A stretch of 64,000 bases of DNA from Dendrolimus kikuchii (GCA_019925095.2 JAHHIN020000030.1:3485501-3549500), one strand, 5' to 3'; shown: positions 9,591 through 20,111, counted from the stretch's first letter. The notes: a model not told the origin generated them from the letters alone. Numbers and translations are program-made.

Positions 9591-9748
9591 AACTATTTTG
9601 GCATCGTTAACAGTACGTAATAGATGTGTTGTGTTCGATCGACGGGGGTTCATCAGAGGACTGTATATAAGAGCTTAGGCTGTGCAACAGATATAATTTA
9701 GGATGCGCACGAGGTTGGGAAGCACGGGTTTTATAAAACGTTAAATAT

Positions 9749-10597
9749 TTAGTTTTTTTTAGTGTTTAATCTTAGTAGGTTGTTGTTTAGCCATTTATTG
9801 ATGTCGGTTAAGCCTGTCTGAACTGTTTTAAACACTGACTCCCAGGATTTGTTGTTAAATAATACAACCGTATCATCTGCATAACATATTATGTTAGCGC
9901 CCTGGATCGGAATTTTCAGCAGTTCATTAATATATATTAAGAATAGTGTAGGTCCTAAAATGCTGCCTTGGGGTACTCCGAAATTTACTGTATGCTGTTC
10001 ACTCCAATGCGATCCCACTTTAACAAATTGACAGCGATTACTCAGGTAGCTTTTAAACCATTCGTGACTTTTACCTCTTACACCTATATGATTTAGTTTA
10101 CTAAGGAGGATGGGAATCGAGACCGTGTCAAAAGCTTTCGCTAAATCTAGGAATACACCTAGGCAATATTGATTTTGGTCCAGGGATGTGGCGATTGACT
10201 TTGTTAGAGCTAGGACGACATCTTCTGTTGATATATTCTGCCGAAACCCGAACTGCTTATCAGAGATAAGAGAGTATTTTTCCAAGAAATCGACAAGCCG
10301 TTTGTTAACTACTTTCTCTAGTAACTTTGAGAATACACTTAATAAGATGATTGGCCTGTAATTGCTAGGGAGGGTTCTATCACCACCTTTGTAAATTGGC
10401 GATATTTGGCCTAGTTTCCACTTATCCGGGAATTTTCCAGTGCTTAAACTGAGATTGCATATATGGGTAAAGAGTTGTATTATGATAGGTTTTACAATTT
10501 TGATTAGAAGTGGGTCACAGTTATCTGCACCAGGAGCGCTACCTATCCTGAGCTCATCGATGAATGAGCCCGCTTCTTCTTCATCAGTAGGGTACAA
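9749..10597 (-). pseudogene. CR1/Jockey-group LINE ORF2, reverse transcriptase domain
   Basis: A 282-codon open stretch reads the RT from SAPGADNCDPLL through NYRPIILLSVFSKLLEKVV, QFGFRQNISTEDVV, GVFLDLAKAFDTV (catalytic Asp), FGVPQGSILGPTLFLIYIN and NIICYADDTVVLF (YADD), to INKWLNNNLLRLNTKK. All core RT motifs are intact. The copy stops dead at LNTKK (9749), so the thumb and C-terminus are missing. The endonuclease part of the same element lies upstream at 10814-11905 in another frame. The 5'-3' direction is right to left. Confidence 0.9.
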
Positions 10598-10813
10598 GAG
10601 TAACGAATGGAGTGGAGAATTATCGCCTTTAATGTCAGAAGCGAGGGTGGTCTTTGTGCAGTTTAGTTTGGTTAGTGTTTGGTTTGATAGAGCGCTACCA
10701 ACGTTTACGAAGTATCTGTTACAGTCATTTAGTTAGTCGTTTGGATTATCAGGTCTAATTAATTCTGTTGGTGTGTTGCGGGATTTAGATAAATTACAGA
10801 TATTGTTTACCGT
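10598..10813 (-). other. Frameshifted ORF2 linker between endonuclease and RT
   Basis: This 216-bp piece joins the endonuclease frame (10814-11905) and the RT frame (9749-10597) of the same LINE. It is expected to encode the endonuclease-RT linker but no frame is open across it. Confidence 0.5.
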
Positions 10814-11905
10814 TTACCAAAGCATTTTAGGATTGTTACAGTATTTTGACAGTTGCTGATTTTCATATGAAGTTTTAATCTTCATGAGAAGCTTATTCAG
10901 GAAGTTGCGATACCTTTTATAAGTTATATTTAAGACTACGTTAGTCGGGTCTTTTTTTGATTGAAGATGTAGGGAGTCACGATTCCTTTGACACCTCATT
11001 AAGCCGGGAGTTATCCAGGGTTTGAGGTTGTATTTGGTCCTTGGAATAACAATTTCGTTTGTATTTTTTAAGATTGACTGACTTAGATAGTTTTGAAATA
11101 GAATCGTTGCATTATCGACGTCCTCACTTTTAGTTATAGTTGACCAATCTATCTGTTCCAATGAATCGGCTACAGCGGAGTAATTCGTGACTAATCTCGT
11201 CCGATGTTTTTTAAAAGATTTTTTTGGGGAAAAGGGTAAGTTTAACATACACAGTCTGTTATCAGTTATATCTCTGTGGGCTATTAAGCCTACTCCTGTA
11301 CCGAATTCGTCATTTTGATTCTTTACAAAGATGTGGTCTAGACATGCATTTGATCTTGTTGGTTTAGTAATTGCAGGTGTTAAGAAGTGTCCTGCTAGCA
11401 TATTGAGATAATCAGAACTTTGTTCATCGAGTGTAATTTCGTTTATATTTATGTTTAAATCACCTGCAAGAATTAAACATTGCTTTGTACTGACACTTTT
11501 CAGTAACTGATCAAGGGAAAAGAGAAAAGGCTCCAAAGATGTAAAGGATGGTGATTGATACACCCCAAGTATAGTGATAGTAGGGCACAGGTCTATTTCT
11601 AGGCAATTACAATCTTCAATTGTTGGTTCAGATACTGGAGCATTCCATGAATTTTTAACATACGCAGTAACCCCACCGATTTTGTTTATGTATTTATTTG
11701 TTCTGTATGAATTATATCCTGATAGAGATGGTAAGATTATATAATCATTTAACGAACACTCTGTAAGAATAATAACATCAAATTCAAGTCCTAGGCACCC
11801 CAGAACTACTGTAAATTCATCAAAGTTTTTTGATATACTCCTAATATTAAACGTTAGTAGTTTCCAATTAGATTTTGTGTTTGGGACGTATTCACTACAT
11901 TTCAT
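10814..11905 (-). pseudogene. LINE ORF2 N-terminal part: APE-type endonuclease and linker
   Basis: A 363-codon open stretch opens as MKCSEYVPNTKSNWKLLTF with an ATG at 11905. APE endonuclease blocks are visible: TFNIRSISKNFDEF (Asn), VIILTECSLND (Glu), LILAGDLNINI (Asp, Asn) and CLDHIFVK (Asp). The usual terminal S/T-D-H triad reads ITDNR, so the final catalytic His appears replaced by Asn. A linker with RYRNFLNKLLMKIKTSYENQ precedes the RT at 9749-10597. The two parts are in different frames, so the ORF2 is split. The endonuclease would nick target DNA to prime reverse transcription. Confidence 0.85.
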
Positions 11906-12107
11906 TTCATACAGGCTTTCGATATTATGTTTATATTAAGTTATATTAAGTTATATTAAGTTTATATTGAGGACTTTATCTGATTCAGATATGATGTCAA
12001 TATTTAATTTTATAAGATATGTTTGTCCGACGTGTAGTATATGTAGAAAGAGAGCCTGGAGATGAGTGTAATAAATATGGAGATATGTAATATGGCATAA
12101 ATAGTTT
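11906..12107. other. AT-rich spacer with a short (TTATATTAAG) tandem array
   Basis: It holds about three to four TTATATTAAG units at 11932-11966, upstream of the LINE on its own strand. No ORF1 is found, so the LINE at 9749-11905 appears 5' truncated near the ORF2 start. Confidence 0.5.
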
Positions 12108-12420
12108 TTTTTTTATTGCAGGAGTTCAGCAGATGGACAGACAGCCCGTTTGATGAAAAGCGGTTACCATCGCCTATGGACATTTGCAACACCAAAGGTG
12201 CTACAAATGCGCTGCTGCTCTCTTAAGGGAGACTGGAACCTGGTCACTAATGCCGGAACAAAACTCAAGGTTGTTATGGCGACATACTTTAGACCGGGGG
12301 TGGTAGCCATCCAGTCGGGCAAATTTCCTACCACCTGGCTGTGGGTTGTTTAGTCGCCTCTTACGACAGGCCGTCCGGCCGCAGGAAGTTGTATTCATTC
12401 TCCATTCCTGCACGGATGAA
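12108..12420 (+). repeat. Dispersed 290-bp repeat, copy 2
   Basis: It matches the complement of 5692-5977. It begins with a T-run and TTGCAGGAGTTCAGCAGA and ends with TAGTCGCCTCTTACGACAGG, CCGTCCGGCCGCAGGAAG and a CTCCATTCCTGCACGGATGA tail. The two copies differ by scattered substitutions and small indels. Codon-like openness in both copies is a by-product of composition. Confidence 0.75.
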
Positions 12421-12444
12421 AAGTTATGTTAAGTAAGTTAAGTT

Positions 12445-12650
12445 AAGTTAATAGTTAAGTTATGTTAATAGTTAAGTTATGTTAATAGTTAAGTTATGTT
12501 AATAGTTAAGTTATGTTAATAGTTAAGTTATGTTAATAGTTAAGTTATGTTAATAGTTAAGTTATGTTAATAGTTAAGTTATGTTAATAGTTAAGTTATG
12601 CTAATAGTTAAGTTATGTTAATAGTTAAGTTATGTTAATAGTTAAGTTAT
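12445..12650. repeat. 17-bp minisatellite, about 12 units
   Basis: The unit GTTAAGTTATGTTAATA is repeated head to tail with almost no variation (one unit has GCTAATA). It is preceded by a related AAGTTAAGTTAAGTTAA run at 12425-12445. Such uniform short arrays turn over quickly by slippage. Confidence 0.95.
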
Positions 12651-12655
12651 GTGAT

Positions 12656-13144
12656 TAGTGGGACAATGAGCATTTAACAAAAATGGGTATGTACTGTTTT
12701 GATGTTTAGTGTTGTATAGTGGGAAATGTGTGTAGTGTGTGTTTTTATTGTATAAACTGTCACAAACATAAAATTATAAAGGTGTTGAGTTCTTTGTTGG
12801 AACGACAGTTTGTCCTTTCGAACGTACAATACAGGCCTATTGGTAATGGTAACAGGTAATAGTGCCTAGCCATTATAACATTAATTAATCAATCAATAAA
12901 TTATCCAATTAAATTAATATAAAACTATATCATTACTGGAGCACAAAACAATGTCACATTACTATAAATTATTTTTTAACGTCAATCAATCAATTTCAAA
13001 ATTATAGTTATACATTATGTAAGTCGTCATTAATTATAATATAGTTATTTCTGTGCAAGATATTCATTTACTGTATAATATGCTTTTTGTATTAAAAATG
13101 TCTTAACCTTACCCTTAAATATAATATATTAACAATTGTTACAT
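12656..13144 (-). other. Probable 3' UTR of the minus-strand LINE beginning at 13145
   Basis: AT-rich non-coding DNA with no open frame. It lies downstream (minus strand) of the RT at 13145-13720 and upstream of the minisatellite. I can support nothing further in it. Confidence 0.35.
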
Positions 13145-13720
13145 TCAAAAGCTCATCTGGTAAACGGTTTTAGTTTTGATGCCATACAAAATATACCTAC
13201 TTTTATTTAAATAAGCCGTCTTGTTTAGCGGACAACATATTCTGTTTAAGCCGAGGAATTTTGTGCATTCCACTTCATCCACTTTATGTCTTAAATAATT
13301 TACTGAAATGTCATGTATCTTTGTTAAACGATTTTTAAATATCATGAAGTTAGTTTTTGTCAAGTTAATTGTTAGATTATTTATTGTCAACCATTGAACT
13401 ATATAGCTTAGTGTATCATTAAGGTCATTTTCAATAATAGATTTAGTGGTACCTTGAAATAGAATTGTGCTATCATCAGCATAAAGAATTGTTTTATGGT
13501 GAGTAGTTAAGGGTAGATCGTTGATATATAAAATAAACAATAAAGGCCCCAATACGCTGCCCTGTGGTACACCTACAGTAACATTTTTAGGCTCTGAGAT
13601 GTATTTGATTTCTTTTTTATGTTTAGGACATATCTTAGTAATTACTGTAGATTGTTTGCGGTTACTCAAATATGACGATACAAGATCCAAAACATTTCCT
13701 CTGATACCATAAATGTATAG
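13145..13720 (-). pseudogene. LINE reverse transcriptase, palm and thumb
   Basis: Reading right to left: YGIRGNVLDLVSSYLSNRKQ, TVGVPQGSVLGPLLFILYIN, KTILYADDSTILF (YADD) and NNLTINLTKTNFMIF, then FLGLNRICCPLNKTAYLNKS. The fingers and the FLD-K-AFD motif are missing: just upstream (to the right) an LTR-like segment begins at about 13724. The endonuclease and ORF1 of what is probably the same element lie at 14290-16404 on the same strand. Confidence 0.85.
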
Positions 13721-13723
13721 TTT

Positions 13724-14289
13724 CTGTAGTAGTATGCTATGTTATCACTTAATATAATCAACATAAAAAGAAACCACATTGATTGTAATGCATAGTTTTA
13801 CCAATGCATCACTAGATGGCGCTGTACAATATCGGAGAATAACTACATCGCGCTGACGAGTTTTTAATGCAAAACATCAACATCGCGGGAAAACCATGTT
13901 TTGCCAATCCATCTTCCACCTGCTCCGTTGTGCTTCTGGATAGTATCCTACTTGAAACTACTCTGAAACTCGGTACCCATACTCCACTTCCTTTCTCACG
14001 CTTCTTCGTAGCTTTCCTTCGGGATCTATAAGGAACGTGTGGACCTCTTTCTCACGTCTTATCTCGTACTGTCGTCTAGCCGCAACGTATCGGTTCGTAC
14101 CGCATCGAACGCATCGCATCGCACCGAATTGCATCGCATCACATCGCATCGCTTGATCGTCGTGTGCTCCGGTTCCGTGCCGTCATCTACCACGCCGTAC
14201 TCTTACCCTGATCTCTGGGGTAGGAGTAGACCTTGCATCGTGTAACTTCCAGTTTGTGCTAAATACACGTCATCTATTATCTGCCATTC
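13724..14289. other. LTR-like insertion between two parts of a LINE
   Basis: A 566-bp non-coding block starts TGTAGTAGTATGCTATGT and separates LINE RT from LINE linker sequence, replacing about 250 codons of the RT fingers. It includes CACTAGATGGCGCTGTACAA and a CATCG-rich run (14102-14152). The TG start, the size and the lack of coding fit a solo LTR, but no second boundary, primer-binding site or target duplication is clear. Confidence 0.4.
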
Positions 14290-14632
14290 GTCTATTCTTG
14301 CCTTCCGGGCGTGCCACCGAACCCCCGCAAACAAAGTTTTTTCTGTATTTCCATAAAAGTTCTCTTTTGCGTTTGCAACATTTTTTTATACCTTTAGTTA
14401 TCCATTGAGGACGGTTTTTAAGGGGCAATTTAATCAATATCTTAGGGAAGCAGAAATTGTATAGCAATAGTACTGTATCGTGGAATATGTTAAAAGCGGT
14501 ATTTGCGTCATCAAAATCAAATACATCTTTAAAAGTTAATGATTCAATGCATGCTTTATATTTTGTAATATTTGTTTTATTGTAATCCCTTTTTTCAACA
14601 TACCAATGCTGAAGGTGACTAGTTGGTTGCAC
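14290..14632 (-). pseudogene. LINE ORF2 linker between endonuclease and RT
   Basis: The open stretch includes DANTAFNIFHDTVLLLYNFC, FPKILIKLPLKNRPQWITKG and CKRKRELLWKYRKNF. The (P)WITKGIKxxCKRKRELL block is a conserved linker landmark in CR1-group and Daphne-like LINEs. It lies in order between the endonuclease (14718-15335) and the RT (13145-13720) of the same strand. The last codons run into the LTR-like insertion. Confidence 0.75.
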
Positions 14633-14717
14633 AGGACAATTTAAGATTTGTGCTGTATGGTCAGATAGCGCAAATTCTAATATTTCACTAGTACAGCCAC
14701 GTATGTTGTGTATAAAG

Positions 14718-15335
14718 TTATCTAAGCAGGTACCGGATACTATTCGTGTCGGTTTTTATTTGTATATGTAAATTGAATGACGTAAATAATTCTAACAAAA
14801 AACAAAAAATATTGAAATCACCACAGATCATAATTTTTTTATTATGGTAAGTGAGATCTTTTAGGATTGATTCAAGTGTTTTAATATATATATCCATACA
14901 TTCATTATTCTGTTTTGGAGGACGATAGACACATATAATATATATTTTGTGGTTTATTAATTCTATCCCAGAACTTTCCACTATGCCTTCTTTTGAGCAT
15001 TTTTTAAATTTCTGAGTATTACGGATTAATATACAAGAACCGCCATGACGATTTTGACGCGCAAAGATAGAGCCGAGTGTAAAGTTAGGTATTAAAAGAC
15101 GTTCGATATCTGCTGTAGTCATGTTATGCTCTATAATACATACTACATCAAGGCTTTTAGAGCTATGGTATTCATATGAGTCCAAAGCTAATACCAATTG
15201 TTCAGACTTAGATATAATTCCATTTATATTTTGATGTAAAATATTGATTTCTTTATAAACGAAAAATTTTAAAAAAATTTTTTTGTAATGTCGGTACTTG
15301 ACTAAAATCTGCGTCTGTTTGTGTATACTTATCAC
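14718..15335 (-). pseudogene. LINE ORF2 endonuclease domain, N-terminal half
   Basis: The frame contains EINILHQNINGIISKSEQLV (the Asn block, N in LHQN), LDVVCIIEHNMT (Glu block), FARQNRHGGSCILIRN, IYIICVYRPPKQNN and KKIMICGDFNI (Asp/Asn block). The remainder of the endonuclease (LD and SDH blocks) is lost or frameshifted between 14632 and 14800. It follows ORF1 directly on the same strand. Confidence 0.8.
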
Positions 15336-16404
15336 ACTTTTTTGAATTATTTTCTTTCAAAGAATTCATTTTAGATATATAGTTGTTGTATTTGATATGA
15401 TAATCTAAATGTAGAATTTCTCTAAGCAACAACTGAGATTTAAATAAAGTAAAAGAGATACGTCCGGGAATGTATGCTGATCTATCCAAATTCACAAAAT
15501 GAGCACTATTTTTGCGACAAATTTATTTAAGTTCATGGTTAAGCTTCCCTTCGTGCAAATGTTTATTATAAGGAATAGATAAAAAAATTACATTAGTATT
15601 TGTAACATCATTAAGAAAGTGTTGTACCCAAAATTGGAAATCACGAGGATTTCTATCATTTGTCCCTGCTAATATAATAACAAAGTCATTTTTATTTAAT
15701 TTACAGATCTCAGTTTTTTCTGACAGTAGTACTTCGTGCATGTTTGCACCCGGTTTCCAGAAACAGCTGACAAGAAATTCCTTTCCTGCTAACTTTTGGA
15801 TATTTCGTTGCATATTTTTCCCTTGGTCGTCAGCAACTATCATAATTTTTCTATTGGTGTTTTTCTTTGAAATTGTATCTTCTAATTTAGTACAATCATT
15901 TCCTTTAGTAGTGATTCTATCTGTTACATTATCAATTACTACACCTTCAGTCCTTAAACAGCCATCCATTGTCGATGTTAAGTTGATCACTTTGATTGGC
16001 GCCGTCTTTGTATTACACATTACGGGCATTATGGTATGAGCCACTGATTCAGGTTCCGTGTATACAGTCTTTCCAGATATTTTCAATGATTCTCGGTTTT
16101 CCACATAATTAAGTTTCTTTTTGTTCCCAGACAGAGGCGTCGTACCTTTTTGTTCAATAATATTAATTTTTTTCAGTGTGTCGATTATTTTTAAACTCTT
16201 TTGCAGTTCTGATTTCAGTTTTAAAATTTCTATGTTTAAATTTTCAATTTCCTGATGGGCTATTTGCAAATAATTATTTAATATTTTTATTTGATCGTTT
16301 GTGCTATTGTCACTATTATTAAGATAATCATTTGGCAGACTTAGTATTGTAGCATCAAACATAGATGAATTTTCATCTGAAATATCATTTATATATTTAT
16401 ACAT
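15253..16404 (-). pseudogene. LINE ORF1 with a GDSL/SGNH esterase-like domain
   Basis: The ATG at 16404 opens MYKYINDISDENSSM. A coiled-coil stretch follows (QIKILNNYLQIAHQEIENLN, LKLKSELQKSLKII), then an SGNH-like domain with RKIMIVADDQGKNMQRNIQK (block I position, with D-D-Q in place of G-D-S) and FVIILAGTNDRNP (G-x-N-D, block III). An in-frame TAA at 15523 interrupts; the same frame continues to 15253 with HFVNLDRSAYIPGR, where the C-terminal D-x-x-H block would be, but no such pair is visible. ORF1 esterase domains are known in CR1-clade LINEs. Here at least the nucleophile and probably the Asp/His are lost, so catalysis is unlikely. Confidence 0.7.
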
Positions 16405-16406
16405 TT

Positions 16407-17256
16407 CAGTCCAAACGAAATAGACAAAGCAGTTGAAAACATTAACAGCGATCTTAACAGAATTATGGAATGGTCAGAATCAAATTCACTAGTACTTAAT
16501 TCTTTAAAATCGAAGTTTTTGATTCTTGGCAGCCGTCATCACGTTAAAATCATCAAAGAACTTAACCCTATAATTATTGTAAATAATGAACCAATTGCAA
16601 GGGTTGACACCGCTCGTAGCTTAGGGCTTATAATTGATTCGGAGCTTCGTTTTGAAAAACATACTAATGATGTGATAAAAAATTGCTTTTATAGATTAAA
16701 GATTTTGTATAGTATCCGGCCGTATATTAACGAGGAAGTTAGGAAAAGATTGCTAGAAAGCTTAGTACTGTCTAAACTCAATTATTGTGACACAGTGTAT
16801 GGACCATGTCTACTTACGAGAACTGAAAATCTTATACAACGCATACAAAATTCATGTGCTCGGTATTGTTTTCAGATTCCTCGGAGAAGCCACATAACAC
16901 CATTCCTAAACAATCACAATATTCTAAAAATGGCAGCTAGGAGAAAATTACACTTAGCATGTCTATTATTTGGAGTGATATCTTCTCAGAAACCTATTTA
17001 CCTATTTAGCAAAATAGGATGGAGACAAAATAGATCACAGGAATGTACCATTCGCTCTGTTACCAGGCCCTTAGTAACAGCCAAGCATAAGACTAGCGCA
17101 TTTAGAGGATGTTTCAAATATGCTGCTACTAAATGCTGGAATGATATTCCTCCACCCATAAAAGACCTGAAAACAATACATTCTTTCAAATTTCATTATA
17201 AGAGAAACTTACTTAAGTTGCAAAAAAAGACCCCACATACAATAAAAACTAATTAG
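16407..17256 (+). pseudogene. LINE reverse transcriptase, C-terminal part (5'-truncated)
   Basis: An open frame of more than 260 codons begins at the truncation point (FSPNEIDKAVENINSDLNRI) and reads MEWSESNSLVLNSLKSKFLI, TARSLGLIIDSELRFEKHT, RLLESLVLSKLNYCDTVYG and KCWNDIPPPIKDLKTIHSFK, to a stop at 17254-17256. It starts after the YADD palm, so there is no catalytic site. The frame is uninterrupted, which suggests a relatively recent, 5'-truncated copy. It abuts the 5' end of the minus-strand LINE head to head. Its 3' UTR carries a structured tail also found at 40560-40646. Confidence 0.85.
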
Positions 17257-17530
17257 TTACAAATTATTTATATATTTATTGCATGCATAGATCTACAAGT
17301 ATAATATATACTGTACAAATTAATAAATTATAAACTTATTTATATGTTGATTATAATATAATTTTATTTAACTTGCTTTTACCGTGGGTCACTTGCCTTT
17401 GTAATTAAGGAGGTGGGCACTGAAAGTCAGTGCTGTGTCGGACTATGTTTCGGCACAGCAAAAAACTGAGTGCCAACATCATTTCGCGAATTGCGGCAAA
17501 CAATTTCAATGCTATTATTATTATCATAAA
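17257..17530 (+). other. 3' UTR of the LINE at 16407, with conserved stem-loop tail
   Basis: The segment 17412-17499 matches 40560-40646 closely. Readable helices are CACTGA/TCAGTG (short loop), GCTGTGTCGG with CGGCACAGC (some G-U pairs) and the outer GGGCACT with AGTGCC. A TATTATTATTATC simple tail follows near 17515-17526 and probably marks the 3' end. Stringent LINEs use such 3' structures for recognition by their RT. Confidence 0.65.
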
Positions 17531-18375
17531 TCACTGTTAAACTGTCGCATTTTTAGAAATAAATATTAATTAACGTGATTGCTTAATCTTAAATGCAGTG
17601 TCACCTAGTGCTTATTGTGGTGCTCAATATCTCTTTGTATAATGTTTTTACAATAGTTCAATTTATAGTTTGGTAATTCGACAGAAGATGACGCAATACG
17701 GTGTTATCTAATTAGTGTTTAAATTTTTAAAGTTATAAATGATTATTTATAATCGAGAGTAATCAATAATTAATTTATTATAATTTGAGTTTACTATGTA
17801 ATAACGCTATATTATGTATATTTAATCCAAATTCAGACTTCGTTGTTCTATGTTCGCTTGTTGTTTGTATTAAATTACTATAGAAAGTGCCATCTATTGG
17901 CTTTTCACGGTAGAAAATTAAATGATCTTCCTCTTGTACGGACCTTATCACTATATACGGCTACTAGCTAATAGATGTCACTCCAATCATTCAATATTGT
18001 AAAATTTTTCCATGTTTCAAAATTTTAACGGAAACGGTTTTGAAAGAAAGGGAAAATAACAACAACCGGCACAATTGTTATAGTCGTAAGAGTGCACTAT
18101 TGATCACTTTCACTTTTTGTTCAAAATATTAACAGTACTTCTGGTTGAAAGTTTATATTAATCAGTTTTATTGTTCACACTAAGATTTTATTTAAAAACA
18201 TAGTCAATCATTGGTACTTTTTTGAGATAACACTTTCACTTGATATTTGTAGTATATTATTCACTATTTTACTTTGCACAATAAGATTCGGTGATTAAAA
18301 TATTTTATTAGAATTTTATAAAAATTTTGAGTACGGTTCACTGTTTACTTGATGGCAGCGCCCTGCGTTTTCACA
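17531..18375. other. AT-rich stretch with nothing recognised
   Basis: I find no open frame of note, no LTR pair and no RNA gene. It may include old non-coding element ends. Confidence 0.4.
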
Positions 18376-18808
18376 TGTGAGATTTTTTCTAGCTTTGGCA
18401 GCGCTGATTATTTCATTTCTTTTCTAGCGTCGTAATAGTTTAACGATTATTGGACGGGGGTGATGTTGTCTTGTAGTCAATGAGTGAGTCTCTTGCGAAC
18501 GTTTAGGACCGATGCGTGACATGTAGTCGATGTCTGTTTCAGCAAGTTGTATTCCTATTTTCTGCGATGTCACTTGGATGATGTGGACTAAGTTCTCGTT
18601 ATTTAGTTCCGGAATGCCAATGATTTCTATCTCATTTCTTATTTCGTTCTGTTCTTGGAAGTTTAGGCGCTGTTAAAGTCGAGTTACTGTGCATTTAAGA
18701 TCAATAATGCTCTTTTGGGCAGTTTCTAGTTCTTCGCGGACCTTAGTTTGGTTTTCTAGTGCTGTTGATGACATAGCTGTTATTTGATGTCTGAGCTCAA
18801 GAAGTTCC
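18376..18808 (-). pseudogene. LINE ORF1 fragment (coiled coil plus RRM-like C-terminal domain)
   Basis: No long ORF marks this, but the minus-strand frame from 18808 reads ELLELRHQITAMSSTALENQ, VREELETAQKSIIDLKCTV, then after a TAA RNEIEIIGIPELNNENLVHI, IDYMSRIGPKRSQETHS and HHPRPIIVKLLRR, a TAG, and KRNEIISAAKARKNL. The I-x-GIPE and RPIIVKL..R.....AAK.R blocks are the hallmark of LINE ORF1 proteins with an L1-like or FP25-like nucleic-acid-binding C-terminus. Only two stops interrupt about 145 codons. Confidence 0.7.
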
Positions 18809-19071
18809 TAACGCAAGAGGCTAAGTCGATATAACTGGCATCAGCATAATCAAGTATGGGTAATAGCAGAGATTGAGCAAGCATTATTTTAAAAGACGGT
18901 AGACGGCCAAAAAGTTAAGACGTATTTGAAATAAACTCTGCATTTTAAATAAATTACCATAGTTAATGTTATGATATAGTGCTAAAAACTTAACCCTCAC
19001 CTGCCAGTGTTTTCCTTTCTTCAATAGACTTTACGTAAATTAACGGATAAACTAATTATAACTAGTTCACA
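18809..19071. other. Spacer and 5' leader before a plus-strand LINE ORF1
   Basis: Non-coding. The last 100 bp probably belong to the 5' UTR of the LINE at 19072. No boundary is visible. Confidence 0.3.
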
Positions 19072-19801
19072 ATGGATATACTACAACAGCTAAAGATTAC
19101 GTTTGTCCAGAGAATGGAAGCCTTCGAAAGCGAACTAAAGAAAGGTAACCCTTCATCTCCTAATATTACTACTCTGGCAGCCGATTTTGCATCCTTCAAG
19201 ACCTTCGTTATGGATGCATTACGGACTTTTCAAGAACAAACTGCACTTTTAACACTCACTGTAGACCAGCTCGAGATGTGAAGCATAAGAAAAATTCTCC
19301 TTTTTCACGGTGTTCCTGAGGGAAAGCAGGAAGACACCTGCTTCCCTTGTAGTGAAAACCATTGTCAAACAGTTAAAGCAGGATAATTTTCAATCCTCTA
19401 GTATACACCACTGTCACAGGATGGGGAAACCTCCATCTTCTGGTGGGAAGCCCAGGCCCATACTTGTAAAACTGCGTGACATGGACGTGCTAAACAACAT
19501 ATGGTTTGCTAAGACACATCTCAAAGCTACTGGAATCACACTATCAGAATTCCTGACTAAAACTATGCACGAGCTTTTCATTCAAGCCAGGAAAAAGCTA
19601 GGAGTGTCAAAATGCTGGACGCGTGATGGCACTATTTACGCGATATCTCATGATGGCTCCAGGCATCGCCTCGACTGTCAAGAGGATCTAGCCCGTATTA
19701 CTGTACAAGCTCCTGTAGACCATCACGCAGGTGTGTCAACTGCTGAAAAAGAACAAGCGACTGTAATGACAAAAACACGACGTATGGCACCGAAAAAATA
19801 A
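19072..19801 (+). pseudogene. LINE ORF1, broken copy of the family at 51128-51868
   Basis: It starts at an ATG (MDILQQLKITFVQRMEAFES) and aligns through its length with the ORF1 at 51128-51868: SFKTFVMDALRTFQEQTALL, VDQLEM, RKILLFHGVPEG, HRMGKPPSSGGKPRPILVKL, FAKTHLKATGITLSEFLTK and CWTRDGTIYAIS all have counterparts there. A TGA at 19279-19281 replaces the Arg codon after VDQLEM and a frameshift follows at about 19310-19340. The protein would be an RNA-binding chaperone with a coiled coil and an RRM-like domain. No ORF2 follows. Confidence 0.85.
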
Positions 19802-20111
19802 TAAGCGCTATAGTCTCATCTAATAATATAAACACATTGCAATGCGACGTGATAATCGGTCAATAACCTTATTCTTATTTCAATACACCTTCTTTTTTAC
19901 ATTGTTTTTTTTAAGCCGTAATTATTGCCTTTTAATTATGTTAGCTAATGCTTATGATATCCATTTAGAAAATAATTTTACATATTATCCTATTATTATG
20001 ACAAACTTCCCTTTTTTGAAATGATGTAATTGACATCCTTTTCTGTGCTTTTCGTGTATGTATTGTATAAAGAGGACTTGTGAAAAATAATACTTTGTTT
20101 TGTGTAACTGG
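19802..20111 (+). other. AT-rich sequence after ORF1, no ORF2 found
   Basis: The 60-codon frame at 19842-20024 is low complexity and hydrophobic and I do not trust it as a gene. The stretch ends at a T-run (about 20110-20120) that may be the poly(A) tail, seen from the other strand, of the Jockey element. Confidence 0.35.

Noticed and set aside
12425..12650. CRISPR-like direct repeats.
   Set aside because: Units are contiguous 17-mers with no spacers, in a eukaryotic repeat landscape; it is a minisatellite.
13145..17256. A minus-strand LINE abutting a plus-strand LINE tail at 16405, as expected from a twin-priming 5' inversion of one copy.
   Set aside because: Both pieces cover the RT region after YADD and the sequences differ there (NNLTINLTKTNFMIF against SNSLVLNSLKSKFLI), so they are different families. 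The junction is between two insertions.
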